DNA of 8,209 nucleotides from Actinomycetota bacterium (GTDB taxonomy: Bacteria > Actinomycetota > Thermoleophilia > Gaiellales > Gaiellaceae): assembly GCA_020029625.1 (NCBI GenBank), contig JAIBJP010000081.1:1-8209 (forward strand), written 5' to 3'. The notes under the pieces were generated by a model that was not told the DNA's origin, searched no databases, and saw only the letters and a list, made by a program, of their open reading frames with translations. Positions 1 through 5,203 of this stretch are shown piece by piece. Numbering within the stretch: the first letter of the stretch is position 1; every line of letters starts with the position of its first letter. A program made the translations under genes and the position numbers.

Positions 1-723
1 CTCGCCCGCCAGGCGGGAGCCGATCCCCTCCCCGTTCTCGCAGGCGCCGCCGTGCTGCTCGCCGGCGTGGCCTGGCTGAACGCCGGCCTGCCGCGCATGC
101 CGTATCGCTCGGATCGGCGCCGACTCACGATCCTACGGCGCCTGCTCGTTCTCGGTCTCCTCTGCGGCGTCGCCTTCGTGGTCGAGAGCGGGATCGAGAA
201 CTGGAGCGCGCTCTTCCTCCAAGAGGAGCTGGGCGCGTCGCCCGCTGCGACAGGGCTCGGGCCGGGATTCTTCGCCGTCGCGATGGTGATCGGACGAACC
301 GCCGGCCAGAGCCTCGAGGGGCGGCTCGGCGAGCGTAGTCTCTTTACCGCCGGAGCAGCACTGGCGGGAGTTGGCCTGGCCGTGGCGGCCTCCGCGTCCG
401 TGCTCTCCGTCGCCGTCTTGGGTTTCTTTCTCGGCGGAGCAGGCATCTCCGTAGCCGCCCCAATCGCGTTCGGCTCAGCGGGTCGAAGGGCCGATCCAGC
501 TGAGCGCGGGAGCGCAGTCGCCTCGGTCACCACTGTCGCATACCTCGGGTTCCTCGCCGGACCGCCGCTGATCGGCGGCGTCTCGGGAGCGGCCGGGCTC
601 CGGGCGGGGATCGGGCTTCTCGCCGTGGTGGCCGCCCTGCTCGCGCTCGCCACGGCATCATTGGCAGGCGGTGCTCTATCTCTTCGACGGCAACAACATC
701 CTGCACGCGGGGAGCTTTCGTGA
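1..723 (+). CDS. MFS transporter, C-terminal half (5' end outside window)
   Basis: The reading frame is open from base 1 to a TGA at 721-723, so the gene starts before the window; the GTG at 52 is only the first start-like codon inside it. The visible 240 residues are a chain of hydrophobic helices (about six membrane segments) separated by short basic loops, as expected for the C-terminal six-helix half of a major facilitator superfamily permease. The stretch after the first visible helices, with ESGIENWSALFLQEELGASP followed by a glycine-rich helix ending in GRTAGQ, resembles the YbjJ-like/sugar-efflux branch of MFS, where an E-x-x-x-x-W-S motif opens the second half. The substrate cannot be told from sequence. 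The last 53 nt overlap the next gene in another frame, suggesting co-transcription. Confidence is high for MFS and low for any substrate. Confidence 0.85.
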   Translation, partial: LARQAGADPLPVLAGAAVLLAGVAWLNAGLPRMPYRSDRRRLTILRRLLVLGLLCGVAFVVESGIENWSALFLQEELGASPAATGLGPGFFAVAMVIGRTAGQSLEGRLGERSLFTAGAALAGVGLAVAASASVLSVAVLGFFLGGAGISVAAPIAFGSAGRRADPAERGSAVASVTTVAYLGFLAGPPLIGGVSGAAGLRAGIGLLAVVAALLALATASLAGGALSLRRQQHPARGELS

Positions 724-1096
724 TCGGCGCGAGCTGGTCGACCGGCTTGCCGGCCACGTCGCCATGGAGGGAGCGCGGGGTGTCGTGGTCTTCGACGGCG
801 TGGGGGACGACTCAGTGGTCGGTCCGCTCGAGGTTCGCTACGCGGTGCACGCGGATGACGTCATCGAGCGCCTCGCTGCGGACCATCGCGGGCGCGAGCC
901 CGTAACCGTCGTCTCCTCCGACCGGGCGATTCGCGCCACCGCCGGGCAGGAAACCCGGCGCGTTTCCGCGAAGACCTTCCTGCGGGAGCTCAAGGACGAG
1001 CGGGCGGGCCCCGACACGCTGGCCCGCTCCACCGTGGAGGACGCGCTCGACGAGGAGACGCGGCGCCGTCTCGAAGGTTGGCGCAGAGGCTATTGA
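671..1096 (+). CDS. YacP/Rae1-type NYN-domain endoribonuclease
   Basis: A 141-residue PIN-like NYN domain protein of the YacP (DUF901) family. In Bacillus the family member Rae1 is an endoribonuclease that cuts mRNA in the ribosomal A site; the same activity here is inferred. The acidic active-site residues expected of the fold are visible: D6 in LFDGNNIL, D42 in VVVFDG, D62-D63 in HADDVIERL and D84 in VVSSDRAIR. The start is GTG 671; the next in-frame ATG is at residue 32 and would delete the essential DGNN strand, so the 53-nt overlap with the upstream MFS gene is real. No strong Shine-Dalgarno is seen, which suggests translation by coupling to the MFS gene. It directly precedes a sigH-like gene, the same order as yacP-sigH in Bacillus, which supports the family call. 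Confidence 0.88.
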   Translation: MLYLFDGNNILHAGSFRDRRELVDRLAGHVAMEGARGVVVFDGVGDDSVVGPLEVRYAVHADDVIERLAADHRGREPVTVVSSDRAIRATAGQETRRVSAKTFLRELKDERAGPDTLARSTVEDALDEETRRRLEGWRRGY

Positions 1097-1121
1097 ACAT
1101 TTGCAAACAGCTTGCTACGAT
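1093..1121 (+). promoter_or_regulatory. Candidate housekeeping promoter for the sigH-like gene
   Basis: TTGAAC at 1093-1098 is followed after 17 nt by TACGAT at 1116-1121, with a TGC just before it (an extended -10, TGn). Spacing and hexamers fit a sigma-70-type promoter. The -35 overlaps the stop codon of the NYN gene. Predicted transcription start is near 1128, giving a leader of about 46 nt before ATG 1174. This is by eye only. Confidence 0.55.
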
Positions 1122-1162
1122 CGTGACCTCAACCTGAGGGTTAGGGTTGGCCTCTATGCCCA

Positions 1163-1169
1163 GGGAGGA
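1163..1169 (+). promoter_or_regulatory. Shine-Dalgarno deciding the sigH start
   Basis: GGGAGGA at 1163-1169 lies with its GGAGG core 5 nt before ATG 1174. This is the best ribosome binding site in the window and favours ATG 1174 over the in-frame TTG 1147 and ATG 1156, which have nothing comparable upstream. Confidence 0.75.
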
Positions 1170-1173
1170 AGCG

Positions 1174-1836
1174 ATGCCCCGTCGTCAGCTGGCTACGGCC
1201 CGCCCGCTTGAGAAAACCCAGCGAGAAGTCGAGGACCTCCGGTTGGTCCTGCGCGCTCGCAACGGCGACGACGTGGCGCTCGACGCGCTCGTTCGCCGCT
1301 ACACCGGCTTCGTCCGCCTGAAAGCGAGTTCCTACTTCCTCGCCGGCGGCGAGTCGGACGACCTCATCCAGGAAGGCCTGATCGGCCTCTACAAGGCCGT
1401 GCGCGACTTTCGAACCGACAAGGAGACGTCGTTTCGCAGCTTCGCCGAGCTCTGCATCACGCGCCAGATCATCACGGCGATCAAGACGGCGACCCGCTTC
1501 AAGCACGCACCGCTCAACACGTACGTGTCATTCAGTCATACGCCCGCCGGGCAGGACGACAGCGACTGCACGCTCGGCGATGCGCTTCCGGGCCCCGGCG
1601 TCGACGATCCGGTCGTCTGCGTCATCTCGACGGAGGAGCTCCAGAGCCTCGTCTTCTGCCTCGGCACAGGGCTGTCGCCGCTCGAGAGCGACGCTCTGCG
1701 GCTCTACCTGGAGGGCAACTCGTACGAGGAGATGGCCGAGGATCTCGGCTGCGACACCAAGACGATCGACAACGCTCTCCAGCGCGTCAAGCGGAAGGTG
1801 CTCCAGCATCAGCAGGAGCGCCAGGTGATCGACTAG
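1174..1836 (+). CDS. sigH: RNA polymerase sigma factor, SigH (sigma-30) type
   Basis: A 220-residue group 3 sigma-70 family factor. Region 2 (about residues 34-105) contains the core-binding DLIQEGLIGLYKAVRDF and the block SFAELCITRQIITAIKTATR, nearly identical to Bacillus SigH as I know it, followed by HAPLNTYVSF. Region 4 (about 165-212) has a helix-turn-helix ending in TKTIDNALQRVKRK, again very close to the Bacillus protein. The linker (about 122-160) is acidic and divergent. In Bacillus SigH drives transition-state and early sporulation genes; in a non-sporulating actinobacterium the regulon would differ, so I name the family and not the regulon. The start is fixed by GGGAGGA 5 nt upstream of ATG 1174; an in-frame TTG at 1147 would add nine residues. 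It follows the YacP-like gene, and tRNA-Thr lies 55 bp downstream. Confidence 0.93.
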   Translation: MPRRQLATARPLEKTQREVEDLRLVLRARNGDDVALDALVRRYTGFVRLKASSYFLAGGESDDLIQEGLIGLYKAVRDFRTDKETSFRSFAELCITRQIITAIKTATRFKHAPLNTYVSFSHTPAGQDDSDCTLGDALPGPGVDDPVVCVISTEELQSLVFCLGTGLSPLESDALRLYLEGNSYEEMAEDLGCDTKTIDNALQRVKRKVLQHQQERQVID

Positions 1837-1853
1837 CGAGCCCCGCCCCAGAG

Positions 1854-1882
1854 TCGCCAGTCATGGGCGGCTCAGCTACGCT
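1854..1882 (+). promoter_or_regulatory. Candidate promoter of tRNA-Thr
   Basis: TCGCCA at 1854-1859 and TACGCT at 1877-1882 are separated by 17 nt. The -10 ends 9 nt before the first base of the mature tRNA, so transcription would begin only 2-4 nt upstream of it. The -10 resembles the sigH one (GCTACGCT versus GCTACGAT). Confidence 0.45.
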
Positions 1883-1891
1883 GGCCCCGCT

Positions 1892-1964
1892 GCCGGAGTA
1901 GCTCAGCTGGTAGAGCAAGCGCCTTGTAAGCGCTAGGCCGTGGGTTCGAGTCCCGCCTCCGGCT
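1892..1964 (+). tRNA. tRNA-Thr (anticodon TGT)
   Basis: A full cloverleaf can be folded by eye. The acceptor stem pairs GCCGGAG (1892-1898) with CTCCGGC (1957-1963). The D-arm contains AGCTCAGCTGGTAGAGC. The anticodon stem AGCGC/GCGCT encloses the loop CTTGTAA with anticodon TGT at 1925-1927. The variable loop is AGGCC, and the T-arm GTGGG-TTCGAGT-CCCGC spans 1940-1956. The discriminator is T1964. CCA is not encoded and would be added after transcription. Anticodon TGT reads ACA and other ACN threonine codons. Confidence 0.96.
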
Positions 1965-1993
1965 TCACGATTGTCCGCGTGAAGGCGTAGCAT
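1964..1993 (+). promoter_or_regulatory. Candidate leaderless promoter of the DUF4389 gene
   Basis: TAGCAT at 1988-1993 sits exactly 6 nt before ATG 2000, so transcription would begin at or next to the start codon. A weak -35, TTCACG at 1964-1969, lies 18 nt upstream and begins on the tRNA discriminator base. No Shine-Dalgarno is visible before the ATG. Confidence 0.45.
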
Positions 1994-1999
1994 CGGCGC

Positions 2000-2608
2000 A
2001 TGGAACCCATGCCGCCGCCCCCCGCTGCTCCGGTCCCCGCGCCCTACCATCCCGTCCGCCTGGTGGTGACCGATGATCTGCGGCGCAATCGGCTTACCGT
2101 CTTCTTCCGGCTCATCCTCGCGATCCCACATCTGATCTGGCTCACGCTGTGGTCGATCGCGGCGCTCTTCGCCGGCATCGCCAACTGGGCCGTGACGCTG
2201 ATCAACGGAATCTCGCCGGCGGGACTCCATAATTTCCTGGCCGCCTACGTGCGTTACTCGACCCACGTGAGTGCCTACGCCTACCTCGTCGCCGACCCCT
2301 TCCCGAGCTTCTCCGGAAGGCCTGGATATCCGATCGACGTGGAGATCGACCCGCCGCAGCCTCAGAACCGCTGGAAGACCGGCTTCCGGATCATCCTGGT
2401 TATTCCAGCGGCGATTCTGAACCAGGTGCTCCAGTACGTGATCCAGATCATCGGTTTCCTGGGCTGGTTCGTCTGCCTTGCGCTCGGACGCATGCCGCAG
2501 GGCATGCGCGACCTGAGCGCGTACTGCCTGCGCTTCCAGGCGCAGACCTACGCATATCTGGCCGTCCTCACGGATCGCTACCCGAGCCTCAGCGCGCCCA
2601 GCTCTTAG
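2000..2608 (+). CDS. DUF4389 membrane protein with an internal duplication
   Basis: A 202-residue protein with a proline-rich N-terminus (residues 4-17, cytoplasmic by guess), then two similar units. Unit 1 (about 18-106) reads HPVRLVV, then RLTVFFRLILAIPHLIW into a long hydrophobic segment (about 35-68), then AAYVRYSTHVSAYAYLVAD and FPSFSG. Unit 2 (about 125-200) repeats the pattern: RWKTGFRIILVIPAAIL, a hydrophobic segment (about 128-163), then DLSAYCLRFQAQTYAYLAVL and YPSLSAP. This is the arrangement of DUF4389 proteins, common in actinobacteria; no biochemical function is established that I know of. ATG 2000 is chosen because a TAGCAT box lies 6 nt upstream. It stands alone between tRNA-Thr and a small gene that has its own possible promoter. 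Confidence 0.85.
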   Translation: MEPMPPPPAAPVPAPYHPVRLVVTDDLRRNRLTVFFRLILAIPHLIWLTLWSIAALFAGIANWAVTLINGISPAGLHNFLAAYVRYSTHVSAYAYLVADPFPSFSGRPGYPIDVEIDPPQPQNRWKTGFRIILVIPAAILNQVLQYVIQIIGFLGWFVCLALGRMPQGMRDLSAYCLRFQAQTYAYLAVLTDRYPSLSAPSS

Positions 2609-2615
2609 GAATACA

Positions 2616-2636
2616 GCGCCCTCGGCGGCGCGTTTT
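2616..2636 (+). terminator. Short candidate intrinsic terminator after the DUF4389 gene
   Basis: GCGCC (2616-2620) pairs with GGCGC (2627-2631) around a six-base loop, followed by GTTTT. The stem is only 5 bp but all G-C, and the T-run is in the right place, 7 nt after the stop codon. Confidence 0.45.
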
Positions 2637-2652
2637 AACTTGCGTGAGAACC

Positions 2653-2904
2653 ATGACCGAAATCAGGGCCGAGCTCGATCGGGCGGTAGACCGCCGGGCC
2701 GAGCTCTGGCATGAGCTCGGAGCGGGCGTGGACCCGGCCAAGTCGGCCGAGGCCGCCCGTCTCTCGAGCCAGATCGAGGAGCTCTGGGCCGAGGCCCGCG
2801 CCGCGCAGGCGCGGATGCGTTTCGGCGCCCCAGAGCTCATTCAGGCACGCGCGAGAGCCGAGGAACGGCTCGAGCGCGACTCGACACGTCGCAAGGCCGC
2901 CTAA
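2653..2904 (+). CDS. Small charged helical (coiled-coil-like) protein, unknown function
   Basis: An 83-residue protein I do not recognise. It is rich in Ala, Glu and Arg, has no cysteine and no membrane segment, and reads as two amphipathic helices: about residues 1-24 (TEIRAELDRAVDRRAELWHE) and 29-78, with a short GAGVDP turn between them. The motif AELW/EELW recurs at 16-19 and 42-45. ATG 2653 is preferred; an in-frame GTG at 2644 would add three residues. A TAACTT box at 2636-2641 could be its -10, giving a leader of about five bases. The final codons form one arm of a perfect hairpin shared with the convergent gene. The coding reading is supported by compositional bias and by ending precisely at the terminator. 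A structural or nucleoid-type role cannot be argued from this. Confidence 0.65.
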   Translation: MTEIRAELDRAVDRRAELWHELGAGVDPAKSAEAARLSSQIEELWAEARAAQARMRFGAPELIQARARAEERLERDSTRRKAA

Positions 2905-2919
2905 CTCAGGCGGCCTTGC
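2891..2919. terminator. Bidirectional hairpin terminator shared by two convergent genes
   Basis: GCAAGGCCGCCT (2891-2902) and AGGCGGCCTTGC (2908-2919) form a perfect 12-bp stem with loop AACTC. The left arm carries the last codons and the first base of the TAA of the helical-protein gene; the right arm carries the last codons and part of the TGA of the zinc-ribbon gene on the other strand. Both proteins therefore end in KAA. No U-tract follows on either strand, so it would act as a U-less hairpin terminator or an mRNA 3'-end protector. Confidence 0.7.
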
Positions 2920-3151
2920 CGTTGCCGCCGATGAGGTCGACGGCGAGCGGCATGAGGTAGCCGCAGCGCTTGCAGACCACCACGACCGCGGAGATCGAGT
3001 CCTTGGCTCCGTTGGCAGACTCGATCCGGCCGAGGTGCTGGCCGACGCCGAGCTGATCGACCGCTTTGCAAAGCGGGCACGAGACGACGTAGCGTGCGAG
3101 GTGCGCTTCGACGGCAGCCACGTCGACGCCGTTTGCCACAGTTTTCGGCAT
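2906..3151 (-). CDS. Small zinc-ribbon-like protein (two CxxC pairs)
   Basis: An 81-residue protein with C25-P-L-C28 and C60-K-R-C63, spaced as in a zinc ribbon that binds one Zn(II) through four cysteines. The second knuckle is followed by GYLMPLAVDLIG. The region before the first knuckle (MPKTVANGVDVAAVEAHLARYVV) looks helical. I do not recognise the family; nucleic-acid or protein binding is possible but unproven. The start is uncertain. ATG 3151 has a TACCGT box 6 nt upstream on the minus strand, consistent with a leaderless transcript. An in-frame GTG at 3172 would add seven residues (MPRYRRS) and has a GGGGGAGG about 11 nt upstream. The cysteine pattern argues that this frame is coding rather than the overlapping plus-strand frame. 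It is divergent from the glycosyltransferase gene and convergent with the helical-protein gene. Confidence 0.72.
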   Translation of the reverse strand: MPKTVANGVDVAAVEAHLARYVVSCPLCKAVDQLGVGQHLGRIESANGAKDSISAVVVVCKRCGYLMPLAVDLIGGNGKAA

Positions 3152-3157
3152 AGATCG

Positions 3158-3163
3158 ACGGTA
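3158..3163 (-). promoter_or_regulatory. Candidate -10 of the zinc-ribbon gene (leaderless)
   Basis: On the minus strand TACCGT (preceded by GC) is followed by six bases and then ATG 3151. It resembles the other -10 boxes in the window (TACGAT, TACGCT, TAGCAT). No good -35 was found at 17 nt. Confidence 0.4.
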
Positions 3164-3187
3164 GCGGGGCACCTGAAGGCGAGCCTC

Positions 3188-3199
3188 CCCCGATCGGGG
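3188..3199. repeat. Perfect palindrome in the divergent intergenic region
   Basis: CCCCGATCGGGG is a 12-bp perfect palindrome in the short gap between the divergent zinc-ribbon and glycosyltransferase genes. A second small dyad, TTGTCACAA (3212-3220), ends 2 nt before ATG 3223. Either could be an operator; neither matches a regulator site I know. Confidence 0.4.
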
Positions 3200-3222
3200 C
3201 GGACGTGCTTTTTGTCACAACC

Positions 3223-4242
3223 ATGCGAATCCTGCTCGTATCGCAGATGTATCCAGGGCCCGAGGCTCCCGATCTGGGCGTCTTCGTGAAGCAGGTCGCG
3301 GATGCCTTGGAGCAGGAGGGTAACGAGGTCGAGCGCGTGGTCATCGACCGCAGAGGCGGTACCCCAGCGAAATACGGCCTGCTGGCCGCGCGGGCAGCGG
3401 CTGCTGCGCGCCGGTTTCGGCCTGACGCGGTCTACGCCCACTTCCTCTTCCCCGCGGGCGCGGCCGGAGCGCTGGCCGCTCGCCTCAGCCGCGCCAGGCT
3501 CGTCGTCACGGCGCACGGGCGCGACGTCCGAAACGTGGGCGCGATTCCGGGCGTGGCGGCGGCGACGCGGATGGTCGTTCGCCAGGCGGACGCCGTCATT
3601 GCCGTTTCCGACTTTCTCCGCCGGGAGCTCGAGGCGAAGCTGCCGGAGGCCCGAGGAAAGACGACGGTGATCGACTCGGGAGTGGACCTGGAGCGCTTTC
3701 GGCATCGCGAGCCAGGCCCGCTTCGCGCGGAGCTCGGCTGGGAGGGGGAGGAGCCTCTCTACCTCTGTGTCGGAACACTGGACGAGCGCAAGAACGTCGG
3801 CCGGCTCGCGGACGCGTTCGGCCGGCTCGAGCGAGGAAGCCTCGCTTTCGTGGGTGACGGGCCACTCCGCGACAGGCTCGCGGGGCGGCCGCGCGTTCAC
3901 CTAGTCGGCCGCGTACCCCACGAGCGCGTCCCTGACTGGATCGCGGCGTGCGACGTGCTTTGCCAGCCGAGCTTGATCGAGCCGTTCGGCCAGACGGTCC
4001 TCGAGGCACTCGCGACCGAGCGACCGGTCGTCGCCACCAGGATCGGCGGTCCGCCCGAGCTCGTCACCCGCGAGACGGGAGTGCTGGTCGACCCGGACAG
4101 CGTGGAGTCGATCGAGGCGGGTCTCAGGGAGGCCGCGGAGCTGCCGCACCCGAATCCGCCGGCCCGCGCGATCGCAGAGCAGCACGACGTGCGCCTCCAG
4201 GCCCGGCGCGTCGCCGAGGTCCTGCGGGGAGAGTCACAATGA
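3223..4242 (+). CDS. GT4-family glycosyltransferase (GT-B fold)
   Basis: A 339-residue retaining glycosyltransferase of the GT4 type, which transfers a sugar from a nucleotide-sugar donor. The N-terminal acceptor domain begins MRILLVSQMYPG and has PDLGVFVKQVADAL and the loop AHGRDV (about 97-102). The C-terminal donor domain begins near GTLDERKN (184-191; R189/K190 likely contact the donor phosphates). It includes FVGDGPLRDRL and the E-x7-E motif E253-PFGQTVL-E261, followed by RPVVATRIGGPPELV. No membrane segment or signal peptide is seen, so it should act at the cytoplasmic face of the membrane on a lipid or polysaccharide precursor. ATG 3223 gives the canonical N-terminus; GTG 3205 would add six residues. 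The stop overlaps the next start as ATGA. Donor and acceptor cannot be assigned, since no other cell-envelope genes are nearby. Confidence 0.9.
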   Translation: MRILLVSQMYPGPEAPDLGVFVKQVADALEQEGNEVERVVIDRRGGTPAKYGLLAARAAAAARRFRPDAVYAHFLFPAGAAGALAARLSRARLVVTAHGRDVRNVGAIPGVAAATRMVVRQADAVIAVSDFLRRELEAKLPEARGKTTVIDSGVDLERFRHREPGPLRAELGWEGEEPLYLCVGTLDERKNVGRLADAFGRLERGSLAFVGDGPLRDRLAGRPRVHLVGRVPHERVPDWIAACDVLCQPSLIEPFGQTVLEALATERPVVATRIGGPPELVTRETGVLVDPDSVESIEAGLREAAELPHPNPPARAIAEQHDVRLQARRVAEVLRGESQ

Positions 4243-5150
4243 CCTCGATGCACCAGCACGAGCACGCGCGGAGTGACCGTCGGCTCCTCGCGCTGGCGCT
4301 CGTCGTATTGGGCGTCTTCATGGTCGCCGAGGTGGTGCTCGGAATCCTCGCTCACTCGCTCGCCCTGCTGGCCGACGCGGGTCACATGCTCACCGACGCC
4401 TCCGCGCTCGCGCTTGCTCTCTTCGCTTCCTGGGCGGCCGGCCTACCGGTGCGAGGCCGCTGGACGTTCGGCTTCGCTCGCGCCGAGATCCTCGCGGCGC
4501 AGGCGAACGGGATCACGTTGCTCGTGATCGCCTTGCTCATCTTCTATTCGGCGGTACGCCGACTCTTCGATCCGCCCGACGTCGACGGAACGATTGTCGG
4601 CGCAGTGGCGCTCGGTGGGATTGCCGTCAACCTGGGCGTGCTCGGAATCCTCGCGCGCGCCCGTCGGGAGAGCCTCAACATCCGCGGGGCCTACCTGCAC
4701 GTGGCCACGGACCTCGTCGCGTTCGTGGGGACCGCAGTGGCCGGTGGCCTGATCGTGCTGACGGGCTGGGACCGCTTCGATCCACTCGCGTCGATCCTGG
4801 TCGCGGCGCTGATGCTCGCCGCCGCGGCCTCGCTCCTGCGCGAGTCGACGCGCATCTTTCTCGAAGGCGCGCCCTCCTCGGTACTCCCGGCCGACGTGGG
4901 GCGGGCAATTGCCGGCCACGAGGGGGTCGTCGAGACGCACGACCTCCATGTGTGGACCGTGACGAGCGGGTTCCCGGCGCTCTCGGCTCACGTGCTCGTG
5001 GAGCCGGGTGCGGACTGTCACCGGATTCGCATCGAGCTCGAGCGGATGCTCCAGGAACGCTTTGCTGTCGAGCATTCGACCCTGCAGGTGGAGCACGCGG
5101 CGGCCGCAAGTGGACTGCAAATCGGCCGCTCGGCCGATTCCCATTCGTGA
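4239..5150 (+). CDS. CDF-family zinc/divalent cation exporter
   Basis: A 303-residue cation diffusion facilitator of the CzcD/ZitB/ZnT type, exporting Zn(II) (possibly Co or Cd) by proton antiport across the cytoplasmic membrane. Six membrane helices fall at about 16-36, 41-65, 85-105, 117-139, 152-175 and 182-200. The transport site is visible as H49-MLT-D53 in TM2 and H154-VAT-D158 in TM5; His/Asp pairs at both places are typical of Zn-selective members. A short His-rich N-terminus (H5, H7, H9) and the cytoplasmic domain from about 210, with H234-DL-H237-VW and H251, are also family features. ATG 4239 overlaps the TGA of the glycosyltransferase gene (ATGA) and has GGGGAGAG 6 nt upstream. 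The same frame stays open far upstream but that part is not coding. Coupling to the glycosyltransferase gene is clear; a functional link is not. Confidence 0.93.
   Translation: MTSMHQHEHARSDRRLLALALVVLGVFMVAEVVLGILAHSLALLADAGHMLTDASALALALFASWAAGLPVRGRWTFGFARAEILAAQANGITLLVIALLIFYSAVRRLFDPPDVDGTIVGAVALGGIAVNLGVLGILARARRESLNIRGAYLHVATDLVAFVGTAVAGGLIVLTGWDRFDPLASILVAALMLAAAASLLRESTRIFLEGAPSSVLPADVGRAIAGHEGVVETHDLHVWTVTSGFPALSAHVLVEPGADCHRIRIELERMLQERFAVEHSTLQVEHAAAASGLQIGRSADSHS
5120..5139. repeat. Palindrome in the 3' coding end of the CDF gene
   Basis: AATCGGCCG (5120-5128) and CGGCCGATT (5131-5139) are perfect inverted arms separated by CT. As RNA this gives an 8-bp stem with loop GCTC. It lies 9 nt before the stop codon and encodes part of LQIGRSAD. 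It may be a transcription-terminating or mRNA-protecting hairpin inside the coding end. Confidence 0.5.
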
Positions 5151-5151
5151 C

Positions 5152-5174
5152 CGAAGCGAGCCGAGCTTCGTTAA
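5152..5174 (+). terminator. Weak candidate terminator downstream of the CDF gene
   Basis: CGAAGC (5152-5157) and GCTTCG (5165-5170) form a 6-bp stem with a seven-base loop, followed by TTAA. There is no real T-run, so termination strength is doubtful; it may act together with the palindrome at 5120-5139. Confidence 0.35.
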
Positions 5175-5203
5175 GAGGTGCTCGGCCGCGGCTCGAGGCT
5201 AGC

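Noticed and set aside
1138..1149. GGGTTAGGGTT telomere-like repeat
   Set aside because: Only about two units, in a sigH leader; no evidence of a replicon end or repeat array.
1787..2266. Minus-strand open frame of 159 codons across the tRNA
   Set aside because: It reads through the antisense of tRNA-Thr (giving the familiar spurious GGGTRTHGLALTRRLLYQLSYSG-type stretch split over the tRNA) and lies over the DUF4389 gene start; it is an artefact.
2711..3289. Plus-strand open frame of 192 codons
   Set aside because: It crosses a strong terminator-like hairpin and the antisense of the four-cysteine protein, and its Arg/Ser/Pro-rich translation has no recognisable motif.
2635..3900. Minus-strand open frame of 421 codons
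   Set aside because: It overlaps the helical protein, the zinc-ribbon gene (different frame) and most of the glycosyltransferase, all with recognisable motifs; its translation is low-complexity and shows no domain. High GC produces long open antisense frames.
3948..4238. In-frame upstream extension of the CDF transporter
   Set aside because: This part lies inside the E-x7-E donor domain of the glycosyltransferase and translates to Arg/Gly-rich noise; ATG 4239 has a Shine-Dalgarno and begins the normal His-rich N-terminus.
4443..5144. Minus-strand open frame of 233 codons opposite the CDF gene
   Set aside because: Antisense shadow of a gene with clear HxxxD metal motifs; the translation is charged and low-complexity with no membrane or domain signal.
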